Source: Seriola aureovittata (Eukaryota > Chordata > Actinopteri > Carangiformes > Carangidae). Taken from it: a DNA stretch of 64,000 bases. The DNA lies in the NCBI RefSeq assembly GCF_021018895.1, contig NC_079375.1:5424560-5488559 (forward strand), written 5' to 3'. Shown here piece after piece: positions 1 to 10,414 of the stretch (position 1 is the first letter of the stretch; every line of letters starts with the position of its first letter). A model generated the notes under the pieces. That model did no database searches, was not told the origin of the DNA, and saw only the letters and a program-made list of their open reading frames with translations. A program made the position numbers and the translations under genes.

Positions 1-104
1 CAGTGTGTAGATGAATGGCATACACAAGCGCATACTGCCCCACCTCCACCAATACAGTTATATGACTCAGATTCACACTCTCTCTCTCTCTCCCACACAC
101 ACAC

Positions 105-179
105 AGTGATCGATTCGTACTGCTCTGTGTAGGTAGATCTATAAGCTGATCAAACAGGATATCCACCGTTTCAGACATC
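105..179 (-). CDS. candidate second exon with start codon, unidentified gene
   Basis: On the minus strand a CAG acceptor (180-182) precedes GATGTCTG, and an ATG at 176-178 opens a frame reading MSETVDILFDQLIDLP. If spliced to the donor after 328, the ATG sits in a good context (AGGATG, A at -3) and the upstream ORF would be 5' UTR. The 3' edge is uncertain: a weak donor (GTGTGT) lies at 103-104 in a CA/TC repeat and another possible one at 119-120. I do not recognise the protein. The acidic, leucine-rich start looks like real coding sequence, but 25 codons are not enough to be sure. Confidence 0.3.
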
Positions 180-327
180 CTGGCATGAAGAGGCAATGGT
201 ACAATAGCCAAATGTCAAAACAAAGGCAATGTCAACTATTGCTCATTGTATAAACACAACACCTTGGAGACAAGAATATACACACATGTGAGTCCATAAT
301 GTGTGAGAGTGTAAAATGAAAGCCTAC

Positions 328-463
328 CTCGGTCTTCTCTCTGGCCTCTCATTGAAAACTCCTCCACCACATCATTAAAGTCCTGGACTGAGGAATTCAG
401 ACTCTGTTGCCGGTTATTTAAACTTTGTTGACTCGTCCTTGTTCTCAGTTCATTTTCAATCAT
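328..463 (-). other. first exon of unidentified gene, with a 45-codon ORF
   Basis: The ATG at 461-463 opens a frame rich in Gln, Asn, Ser and Arg (MIENELRTRTSQQSLNN...) that runs to a good donor (GACCGAG, then GTAGGC) after 328. It lies just downstream of a CpG-containing promoter-like region on the same strand, so the exon is plausible. The start context is weak (T at -3). Joined to the candidate exon at 105-179 this frame would hit a stop soon after the junction, so either this ORF is an upstream ORF in a 5' UTR or the true second exon lies outside the window. Product unknown. Confidence 0.4.
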
Positions 464-559
464 CGATATGTGGGGAAAATGGGGGGAAAAAAGTGATAAC
501 TTGTGGGGCTGTTACACTGGTAACCTACTAAGTGGTGGTAATAAAGGGTTGGGCAGTTG

Positions 560-900
560 AACAGGTGCGTGGCGCAGGTCTGTGGTTCTCCGCGTGTTTC
601 ACAGTGATCTCGGCTGAACTAACGACCGTCAGCCGTTACTGTCCTCTTCTACTTTAGCATCGCCCAGTCTCTTTGCTAATGCTAGCGAGCCGGCTTTAAA
701 AAAAAAAGTTGAGATAAATGGTTTGTTATCCGTAAGTTCAGTTTCTCCGAGAGCCCTTTGTTTTACCGCCTTTCTCCTTGCTTCACTCCCGCTCCAACGG
801 TTATTTTCTAACCAACACGTTTCAAGAAGCGTCTTTCTTCCGCAGCCGTCATGTTGGCGGCCATGTTCACCCTTTCATCACCTGGGCTGGCCGCAGCTGA
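560..900 (-). promoter_or_regulatory. CpG-containing promoter-like region with YY1-type motifs
   Basis: This is the only stretch in the left 6 kb with many CpGs. Two copies of a CATGTT-type motif sit next to GGCGGCC around 849-868; on minus this reads AACATGGCCGCC, similar to YY1 sites in TATA-less housekeeping promoters. It lies immediately upstream, on minus, of the exon ending at 328. Initiation site and gene identity are inferred, not seen. Confidence 0.45.
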
Positions 901-905
901 CCTGA

Positions 906-3309
906 CTCCTCATCATCATCAGCCACTCAACAGATCTCAATATTTTTCTTATTCGCAAATAAAGTAACTTAATTTAATTTGTTCATATTTCAACACACGC
1001 ACACTCAATTAATTAATTACATTTGATTCATGATTTGATTAAATAAAAAGCAAAAAAAAAAAGCAAAGCCAGGACGGCGAGGACAAGGCCACAGTTGATG
1101 GAGGTCGCCCCCAGAGCTCGGAGGCCTAATCGGCCCGGTGGATAACCGAGTTTGTTTCAGAATTTAAATTTAACCTACTACAGTTTTGAGAGATAACTTG
1201 TTTCTGCAATAAAAATCACGTAATGAGTAAGTCTACAGATATAAAATTAAAAATCTGTAGCACAGTTTCTTTTATAAGTGTTCAATATTAAATAAATAAG
1301 TAGGCTTAATTATGAACTAAAATAATCACATGAATAAATATAAAACATATAATTCAAGAAATTACTAAAACATACTGTTGAAAAGGCGCTGACATTACAG
1401 TCATGAAAATTAACAGTATGAAATAAAACTTAACATAAAATAAACGTGTCATTGAGAAAAATGCCATTATAAAATAAGATATCCAATAAAACAAAACTTT
1501 CTATTACAATAAGAATGATGGAATAACTTTTCATAATGATGACTGTTTGATATATATATCCCACATTTACTCAAATGTTTGCTTGTTTCATAACGTCTTT
1601 ATTTATTTAATATTGAACCCTTTGGGGTTCCATCACTTTACACATATGACTCAGTAATAAACAACCAAAGGAGTAGAAAGCTGAGCTACATAGAGTATAA
1701 TCCCATGAGCCATATTAATGCCATCACAGATCAAGTATGGTGATTCAGTACATCAAAGGTTTGTCGAATGTTAAATAAGACAGCAGAGTGGGAGAAATGT
1801 TGCAGTGGTATTTATCATTCCAAATATACATATTAACTGTACACTGCACTTTTATCACATTCAAATTCTAGTTGGCCAAAGAGATTAGCTGATCCTTATG
1901 ATGTTGGCGTTTCCTTCGCTGAGCCTTTGATATCTGTGATGATGCTAAAGATCATCAGAGAGCTCCACATCTTGTCTCTGATCACAACCAATAAGCTGAG
2001 ACTTAAATGAATCAAACGGGGATCACTGATCTGAGGCAGCTGAATCATCTTGTAACCTCAGGCGTCTGAATGTTTAAACAGGCAGAAGGTCTAAATGGGA
2101 CTTCGCAGAGAATCACATCGACATCATCTGCTCCTGGATGCTTCACAACTCTACATATTTCCCTCATGTCTGATCTGCAGAATGTTAATAGCCACCAGAA
2201 CTGCCAGTAGTGAAGGATATGTATCCTCCCACACTGCGGTTTGAAGTATCAAATATAAAAGATGTAAATATATGTAAATTGTTCTGGTCATTGAGGGGGA
2301 GTCTTTGCTATGTGTCAGCTTCAGTTACTGTAAACAAAGAAACAAATGAGTGGTTTAATTTTAATTTTTTTTTAAGCATCCTACTTCAACAAATGTTAAT
2401 TTTATTTTATTTTGTTGTGGAGATGTGTCATATTTCTGCAGAGTCCTTCAGTCATGCAAATGTAAGAACAAACAGAAAGAAGTCTCCTCTTAACTATTAC
2501 CCAGTTGGTGATTCATCTTTAAAGCAGAAACAACCCCCCAGCTAAAATGAAAAACAGGATCTTTAAAAAAAATTATGATTATTTTATTATCTTACAGGAC
2601 TTAACAGGATTTTGTCGATAATCAAACAACCAGAATATGAGTAGAATCTGTATATTTCTATGGCAGGTCACTCACACTCACAACATCACTGTTATTTACT
2701 AACACTACAGTTACAGTGACAACACTTCGACTTTAAACCAGTGCATTGTCAGAGAGAAACTAGAACATTGTCAGTCAAAAATATTAACTCCTAAAAGGAT
2801 AAAGCTGAAGTTATTCAACATTTTTCTCATTGTCAAAACAAATCCCATGAAAAGACCAAATTCAATAATGTATTAATCAGTTATCTCCAAGGTAACCTTG
2901 TCTGTAGCCTCGGTCCTAAACCTACTGGCTCCTACTGAAGATATATTTAAAGATATTAAAAGCAGGTCACATATATATATATATATATAGTTTGATTGAA
3001 TAAAAAAACTCCGTAATTCCAACATCTGGGCACTGTAGTTTTTTTTGCAAAAGTTACTTAAAAAGGAGGAAATAATGCATTTGTAGGGGGCCATTTTCAA
3101 TTTTTGGATGAATATACAATTGGTGCTATAGTATTTCTGGCAGCAGGACGGAGTATGTGGAATTGATTCAAAATAAACTGCAGTGTGACTGTGTTCATAT
3201 TACTGAAGAATTGCTTTGGCCACACAGATAATATTGTTAGTAAGAGCAATTTATTGTTTTAGTCTTTTTCATGGAATTTGATGACAATAAGCAAATTTCA
3301 GAATAGCAT
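906..3309. other. AT-rich intergenic sequence, no gene seen
   Basis: Only short ORFs without family features. It contains an (AT)n tract near 2970-2988 and several A or T runs. It lies between the promoter of the unidentified left gene and the terminal-inverted-repeat element at 3310. I see no conserved gene or RNA. Confidence 0.6.
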
Positions 3310-3954
3310 AAGGCCTAGTCACACCAGCATTTAAAATGGCTAAGGTTATCAATTAATGTTTAATAAAAATGAATAAAAACTGCCAGGGTTAGTGGAGTCA
3401 GTCATGGGAGCAAGGTGAAGCGCAAATTTGTGTTGTTAAGCAATAACATGCCATCTTGACTGCTGCTGACAAAATGGGGAAAGCTGTTATAGCATATTAG
3501 CCGCATTACACCCTTGAGATTTATTTAAACTCCTTTGACAGATTAGAAGCTGCTCCAAAAAGGAGGAATAGTTTGCAGACAGTGGGAGTGGATAGTACTG
3601 ATACCTCTTTTGAATTAACTGGGTGAACTCGCTGCCCCATTAGTGGCTAACAAGCTTGCTAGCTGACAGTTAGCAAGTAATTAGAAAGTTTATTCGCTTT
3701 TTCTCTCTTTATTGAATGAAATGATTGATGGTACTGAAAACAAAATGCCAGGGGAAGTAAACAGCACAGTGCCTAAAAAATAGAAAGAAGCTCTGAAACT
3801 TATTGTGACTGACTAATGCTAACATGTCCCGGCTGGCTAGCATGTTAGCTCAAGAGCAGTTTGCAAACTAACCCTGCCAGTAGTCACTATGTCACTGAGC
3901 CTTTAAACATGTGGATTCATTTTGTTGTGTTACTTTCTGGTGTGACTAGGCCTT
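3310..3954. mobile_element. non-autonomous DNA transposon (MITE-like), 18-bp perfect terminal inverted repeats
   Basis: AAGGCCTAGTCACACCAG at 3310-3327 recurs as an exact inverted copy at 3937-3954, enclosing about 609 bp without a coding ORF. Exact 18-bp inverted ends 645 bp apart are not expected by chance in AT-rich DNA. No clear 8-bp target duplication is visible beside the ends, so the superfamily is left open (hAT-like is only a guess). Confidence 0.55.
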
Positions 3955-6148
3955 TAAACTTTAAATCCAAAATTAACCAAAATGTTCAGGTTACAGGTGC
4001 GAATAAAGCAGGTTCAAATGTAAAACTGTTGTAATGTTTTTGTTCTGTTGATGAAAGTGGTTTGACAAAACAAAAAAATTGTTCACAGTGACACTTGACC
4101 AAGGTTTAAGGTCAAACATGTTTCTTTGCTGCTTTGCACACATCACTGTTTACATCATTGACTTGCTGCTAATGTTATATGGACACTCTCTAAAAAATTA
4201 AAATGTTCTTATCTGGATCTTTATTTTGCTATATCTTTATGCAGTGTCCTCCAGCTGCGCTCAATCTGCAAAGATTATCCGGCTGTCAAGATTACCATTT
4301 GAGTTCCTCTCTGCAATCAAGTGTTGCACTGGAGTGAGTTCTGCTGCAGGCTGGAGGACAGTCACTTTGCTTCTTCAGAGAATAAAGTCTTTTGAATCAA
4401 GGATGTGGATGTGTGGCCTCAGCTGTTGTGAGGTGGGGGGAAAAAGAAGAAAAGACAAAGTGATGAATAATGCACTTTGAAGTTTTAGCAACTTTTGTCA
4501 TTAAAATCCCATCTGTGCTTTGGGGTCTCGCAGAGAGACGGTGGTGTATGTTTGATAAACAGCTGCTGTCGATGCTCTTTCTGCTTCTTGGCTTCCCTCC
4601 ATCAGCAGCACTCTTTACACATGAGCTGAATTATCACATGGAGGGATTTGCTTCATTTTCAGTGTTAATATCAGAATGTGTTTTCATTACATCCATGTCT
4701 GCCTGACACTCTGTCTCTTGGATTATCTCGCGGTCTCATTCTGATCATCTTACTGCTTTCTATCGCGTTACAATCCACCTGTCAGACCGAAGCAGATTAG
4801 CATTTCAAAAACACATTAACTGTCTCTGCGTGCAGTGAACGAGGTGACAGACAGCCACAGTGTTACAGAGCCTGCGCTGCTGTTGCTGTTAAAAGCTTCA
4901 CTGTTCAGAGAGCTGGGGGAGGAAGCTCCCAGCAGGCGGCATGCAGCAGGGAGGACAAAACGTTCATATTAAAGTGAACAAGCTGCTTCTGAAAAGCTCG
5001 CAAACTATTGGAAATTAAAAAAAAAGTTCAATCCTCACGGATGTAGTTTTGTTACCTGTTTTTGTTGTGCTTTCATGTTACGATGGGAAGACGTCACGAG
5101 AGGAAAGAAAGAGCTGCAGTTAGAGGAATGAGAAAAAAAGAATAAAAATGGAAATGAAGTAGAAAATCAATCCCTTCTGTATAAAAGTCTCTAAGTCTCT
5201 CAACCAGTAGCTGCCAGACTGCAGTGTACCATTTCAGCACAAATGCACAATGTGCTCATGGCGATGTGCATGACTGGAGTGAGTAAGACTGTGTTGACTT
5301 TGAAGACGCCACTTGCTAACACGAAAATTCTGTGGTAGCACAATGTTGCTGGAAGTAATTCACTCATGAACATATTTAATTCATGTGCTGACTGGAGCTG
5401 GAAAATCATCAAAAAGACATCCTGGCATTTGGTAGGCGTATGTCGGCTGCAGGGACTCTGACAATACTTGTAAATTTTCCAAGTGTACAAGCACACACAG
5501 GTTTCCCTTAAGCAGATTTTCAAGGCTGTACAGCCTCTAACGAGTACATACTGTTATGCCCGCACAACAGAAAGGCATCACACACAGTGAGTGAACCACC
5601 AAACACCAGCTCTTACTGAAGTACTTTTCCTGAGGGCCTAATTAAGGGTCAAACATTTCTACTTCCAATTACATAAACATCCATTCTTCCTCACAGAAAA
5701 GTGCATCAGCCAAATGACTCCAGTCATGATTCCAAGTCCCCTGATTCACCGCAATAAAGAAATAAAACTGTTTTTGAACACTGTAAATGAATCCATGAAA
5801 CAAAATCAGTTCCCTTCAGAATACTTCTACACTTTCAGTATGACAGAGTGACATTAGCTAGAGATTACTGTAGACATTATTCCAACATTTACATTTTTTT
5901 TTTTTATATATACAATTTCTGAAAGGATATTCAGTCCAGTACTGTTTCAGTATATACATACAGTAAAAGACAACACTGTGTGTATTGTTCTTTGTTTTTG
6001 CCTTCCACATTTTGTAGAGCCACTTCTACCAGTGAAGTCTCAAGTGTCTCTGAGTGCAGTGTGAAGTCCTGAGGCGTGGCAGGACACCCCCGGTCTGCAC
6101 CCTCAGCTCCAAAAAGTCCCCCAGTTCACCAGGTCACCAGGCCTTTAG
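3955..6148 (-). other. cntnap5: cntnap5 3' UTR and downstream sequence
   Basis: The sequence following the cntnap5 stop codon on minus. No canonical polyadenylation hexamer occurs close to the stop. A TATAAA variant lies at 5903-5908 and the first AATAAA I noticed is at 4220-4225, so the 3' UTR could be about 0.25 or 1.9 kb. No other gene is visible here. Confidence 0.5.
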
Positions 6149-6348
6149 TTAAATGAAATACTCCTTTCGGCTTTCGCTGGAGACGTCCTGGGAGTCAGTC
6201 GTTTGGTTGTTGAAAGGAAAATCTTGGCTGTCGTCCTGTTTGACTCCCTTCACTTCCTGATTTCTATACGTCTCTTTTCTCCGGTAGAGGAATCTGGCAG
6301 TTATCGCCAGGACAGTCACAACCACGAAGATCACCACCGCTATCACAC
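6149..6348 (-). CDS. cntnap5: cntnap5 exon 24: transmembrane helix and cytoplasmic tail
   Basis: The acceptor CCCTGCAG precedes GTGTGATAGCG; 66 whole codons follow and end in TAA at 6149-6151. GVIAVVIFVVVTVLAITA completes the transmembrane helix. It is followed by a basic juxtamembrane stretch (RFLYRRKETYRNQEVK), where Caspr proteins bind band 4.1 proteins. The terminus KEYFI has hydrophobic residues at positions 0 and -2, a class II PDZ ligand. A Gly codon is split across the junction with exon 23. Confidence 0.95.
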
Positions 6349-8223
6349 CTGCAGGGTTAGAGGACATTTACTCTGGCATACTGAGACATTTTTGTTCAGA
6401 GAGATGTTTGTCTGTTATTTAGCCTGTACAATAGTAGAAACAACTAATGCAATACAACTCAATAGCACCACCATACAGTATAATCAACACCTCTCTAAAA
6501 CAGTTTCAACAAAAACTGAACATAATAACCTTCATTAGGTTGATTAACTGAAGGACTATTGTATTAGACTTTATTAGTTTTAGCTAGGTGTACCTAATAA
6601 ACTGGCAACTGACAGTATACTGTATCTGTGGTCTGGTTCCTCATACTGAGAATATTGATATCGATTTCATCTCTGTGAACTCAGTACAGGTAACTCTGGG
6701 ATGTGTTTAGCCTAGCTTAGCACAAATATGGGAAGTAATGCTAAAAAGGTAGCGGTTATCTTAGGTAATTATGCTATTTCTTGAACACTAGCAGCTGGAC
6801 ACAGTTGTAAGCTTTACACACTTTGTTAACTCTTAATCAACTGCTGGACTCTTGGATGTATTGCTGGGTAACTTACTAGTTGATACATGTACACATGATC
6901 ATTGTGAAGATGTGGGAAGATTTATTTTTAGTCTTGGCTAAGCCAGCTTTTTTCTCCTGCTTTTTTTTGTGCTAAGCTAAGATAACTATGTTTTTACCCC
7001 CAGTAAAGTACATTTACTTTTAAAGTAAAACAACAACATTAAATTAAAACATAAATCAAAAGAGCTGTTATACATACAATCAATGAAACATGCAAATTTA
7101 GCTTTTTAGGTAATGCCAAATCACATATAATTAACAAACCACTTAACACTTCCCTGTGTTAAGCGTAATATTTTAGAACTTTTTTCCACTAAATCACTCT
7201 GTTGATATTTCAGTAAGGTAAAGTACGATTTTCAGCTTTAATTTTTGTCAGATTACACTAAGGTGAGGTAATTTTTTGAAATCATTTTGAACATTACAAT
7301 GCAACAGTTACTTACCTTTGTCAAAACGAAAATCAAACGTTGTTATTTGTGATGTACTGACTAACTTAATCAATTTAAAACTAAAGTGAAAAGGTGCTAA
7401 AACATGCAAAATACCAATGTGGTTAACTGTGCATTTGTCCATATTGTAGCTCAGCTGTGACATTTTGATGTGTGTTGTTCATATTGCTGAATCCTGGAAA
7501 GTCTTGATGCTTTGCTGACTGACACACTGAATCAAAGTACATCTATCAAAGTGGTCTTTGGTCACAGAGCTTTGTGAAACGACTGTGAAGTCGCTACACG
7601 ATTTCTGCCCATCTCTCCCTCCCATGTCAGTTCTTTCGCCCTGCGGCCTGGTCGTTCTAGCGGAGGCTAATCTAACTTTAACACACAGCGAGCAGAATTT
7701 CACACATTTGGACTCTGTTCTGCACATTTCATTATCCAGAGAAACTTTTGTCTAATTGGAATTCCAGAATGTGGCTGAAATTAATTTCGCACTATATTAC
7801 TTTGGTTTTAAAATGTCCACGCATTTGAAGATAACAGTGTGAAAGTTTCTCCATCAGCAAGTCATTTCAGCAGAGGTTTAATTAGTTCAGCTGTGCTTTG
7901 TGCACTGAGACATAAAGTCACGGAGATTTAATGGACAGTTTTAAATGACATTTGACTTTTATTTTTCTATCACGCTCTTATACTGTAGGAACAGTTCGAT
8001 CTATACTCTGAATCAATCTGGCTGGGCAGAGGAGCAAAACATTTTATTTTCTTCAGATGGAATTTTTTTGTTCATCACATCACGTTTGCTGGCTTTCAAC
8101 AGAATATCTGTCATCAATTAAATATTGAGTGTAATCTCTGACTCTGAGACAAGTCCAATGCAAACATAGTGAAACAAGATGACAGGTTTCAGTACAGTGA
8201 GAGATGGTGAAACAGTTCAGTAC
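6349..8223 (-). other. cntnap5: cntnap5 intron 23
   Basis: AT-rich. A short TTTATTAG...CTAATAAA palindrome at about 6570-6605 resembles the end of a dispersed fish repeat. I see no gene or RNA. Confidence 0.7.
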
Positions 8224-8295
8224 CTCCAATCAGAGCCGAGTCAGTCCTGATGGCATTGACTAAAGGTTGACCTGAACCCACTGAACCAGACTGGT
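8224..8295 (-). CDS. cntnap5: cntnap5 exon 23: membrane-proximal stalk
   Basis: 72 nt encoding DQSGSVGSGQPLVNAIRTDS and then ALIG, which leads into the GVIAVVIF helix of exon 24. The acceptor is CTGTTGTAG and the donor is GGAG followed by GTACTG. The first Asp codon is split with exon 22. The PLVNAIRTDSALIG segment is the signature before the membrane helix in CNTNAP3/4/5 proteins. Confidence 0.93.
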
Positions 8296-9329
8296 CTACA
8301 ACAGAGAAAGAAAAAGGTAGAAAAAAAGAAGGGAATAAGGGCAAGAAGAAAAAAACCAAAGGGCTCAAAGAATTAGAAGAGGAAAGTTGTGGACAAAGAC
8401 AGAAATGCAGAAATTATTACATGAGAGAGGAAATATGAGAAGAGAATAAGAGAAAATAAGAGCAAATAAACAGATCAGAGACAAGAACAGAAATTTAAAG
8501 ACATGATCACAGCATCATCATCCAGAGCAGACAGGGATTAAAGCAGCAGCTCTATTACAGCAACATGAAGCTGGATGAGAACAGTCCTAGGAAAGAAATG
8601 CCACTGAAAACTCCCATCCGTGGTCCAAATTAATTATCTCATCAAGCACTTTGTCATGAGTGTCCTCAACAAGGTGTACATACTTAATGAGCCCATTATA
8701 CACTACACAGAAAAAGCTACTCTCACCAAGAACATATACACACAGAAACAGAGGGGAGAAAAAGGATGTGACATATGCACACTGATTTCTATGCACTCAT
8801 TATTCTCAAGGTGACAGTTCAACATTTAATTTTCATTCTTTTGTTGTCTTTTTGTTAGCCAACCTACTATTAAACATTTACTTAAACATAATGTTAAAAA
8901 AGGGTCAGAAATATTTACAACAAAGAGCAGTGACATATAAAATAAGAAAACAAAAACATCCCCTGAATATCTTTTCTCATCAGTTATGATGTCAAATAAT
9001 AATGAATGAATTTAACTCCTCTTGGTTGTGAACTACAGTACTATGGTTGATACGCGGGAGTTTACTTCCTTCCTTCCAGTGCATTTTGGGGATGCAAAAT
9101 GGAGCCTTTTTTTACTCAAACAACTTTACAGCAATGGTCAGATTAACTTTAGGGGGCCCTGGGGCAAAGATTCACTATCCCCTATTGACCCCTGTCCCAC
9201 TCACCATCCTGTGTGTATTCTGTATGAAAGCACCTTGTCTCATCCAAGTTGCAGCAGACTACACATGGCAGCTTGATTATATATACTCTATGCTGGAATG
9301 ATCACCTGCAGCTCCCGGTTTTCACTTTA

Positions 9330-9625
9330 TTTAAAGAGGCTATAATCAGTATTTTTATAATAACTATGTGTCAATCTGTAGATCTTTAGAATGAGTGTCA
9401 GAACACTGTTAGCTGCCCAGCCTGCAATTTTATTGTTAACAAAAAGCTCTAAAAACCCACTGTCCATAACCTGCTCCTCCCCAAACAACAGACAGACACA
9501 GTTAGACACGAGCTATGAACAGGTAAAGAGCCACATATTTCTCTCAGGAGTTAATGGAGACCAAAAAAAGGAATTAATATTGAAAGTATACTCATCAGGT
9601 GGACTCAAACATGACTCTAAATGAA
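9330..9625 (+). repeat. dispersed teleost repeat, copy 1 of 3
   Basis: It shares an ordered set of blocks with 15271-15440 and 20040-20310, including a GGAGACCAAA block and, with the 20040 copy, ATCAGGTGGAC and CATGACTC. All three copies have the same orientation. The family name is unknown to me. Confidence 0.55.
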
Positions 9626-9687
9626 TAATATTGTTATTTATTCTTGTAAAAAGTGGCCAAAAAATTGGATATTGCAGGTTTAAGTTT

Positions 9688-9930
9688 GGGGCGGTACAGT
9701 GGTTAGCGCTTTAGCCTCACAGCAAGAAGTTTGAACCCCAGGCCTGGGGCCTTTCTATGTGGAGTTTGTATGTTCTCCCGGTGTCTGCATGGCTTCTCCC
9801 CGGGTACTCCAGCTTCCTCCCACAGTCCAAAGACATGCAACCATAGGTGTGAATGTGTGTGTGACTGGTTGTTTGTCTCTGTATGTCAGCCCTATGATGG
9901 ACTGGCGATCTGCCCAGGGTGTACCCAGCC
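9688..9930 (+). mobile_element. tRNA-derived fish SINE, internally deleted and 3'-truncated
   Basis: Starts GGGGCGGTACAGTGGTTAGC (A-box-like), then a degraded B box (GTTTGAACCCC). The familiar fish SINE body follows, with TGTGGAGTTTG, TGTTCTCCCGGTG, CTCCCACAGTCCAAAGACATGC and CAGGGTGTACCC. The segment normally between GACATGC and CATAGGTGTGAATG appears shortened. The 3' part stops at GTACCCAGCC, with no clear target duplication. Confidence 0.75.
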
Positions 9931-10195
9931 AAACCATGATCTTTTTTGGAATACTAACGAAATAAGTCTAAAAATAAGAAAGAATCAACCTTTGGTTTCA
10001 CACTGGAGTCAAACGCCACTACCTGCACAGACTTTGTCGCTCTTTATACCATCACCTGACTTCCTAAAGTCTTTCTGGTGTAGCAGCGTGTTATGGCTTT
10101 TATTAAAGGGCAAATTGCAAAAAATTTGGGACATCCTGTATGCTGTTTTTTAATGTGACAGAAAAGAAGGGAGCCACCGGGGCCCCCCCTCTTAC

Positions 10196-10414
10196 CTGAC
10201 AGGTGGTGAGTGTTCTCTGCTGCGTAGGGATTGGCTGAAGCTGAGGAACCACAGTTGGACTGCACTAAAGATCCAGTGATGACGACAGGACTGGTGTTTG
10301 GATGGAGCAGAGCAGCTTTCAGAGGAGTGATGGAGTTAAAGTGGACCACGGACAGACAGCCGGTAAAGCCCAGAGACGCGACCCTGGCCAGGTCTGGATC
10401 CAACTCTGCAGAAT
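10196..10414 (-). CDS. cntnap5: cntnap5 exon 22: end of laminin-G 4
   Basis: 219 nt encoding DSAELDPDLARVASLGFTGC, then LSVVHFNSITPLKAAL and a Cys in VQSNCGSS that closes the laminin-G fold. The acceptor CTCTTCAG and donor GTAAGA are good. Phase 1 at both ends; the first Asp is split with exon 21. The linker after the domain (SASANPYAAENTHHLS) is less conserved. Confidence 0.95.

Larger units (their letters stand above)
8296..10195 (-). other. cntnap5: cntnap5 intron 22, with polypurine tract and repeats
   Basis: Adjacent to exon 23 the plus strand is strongly purine-rich (about 8300-8470), so the pre-mRNA is pyrimidine-rich. The intron also holds a dispersed repeat (9330-9625) and a tRNA-derived SINE (9688-9930). 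No gene seen. Confidence 0.75.

Noticed and set aside
9717..10153. ORFs on both strands
   Set aside because: They fall over a SINE and the start of exon 22 in the wrong frame.
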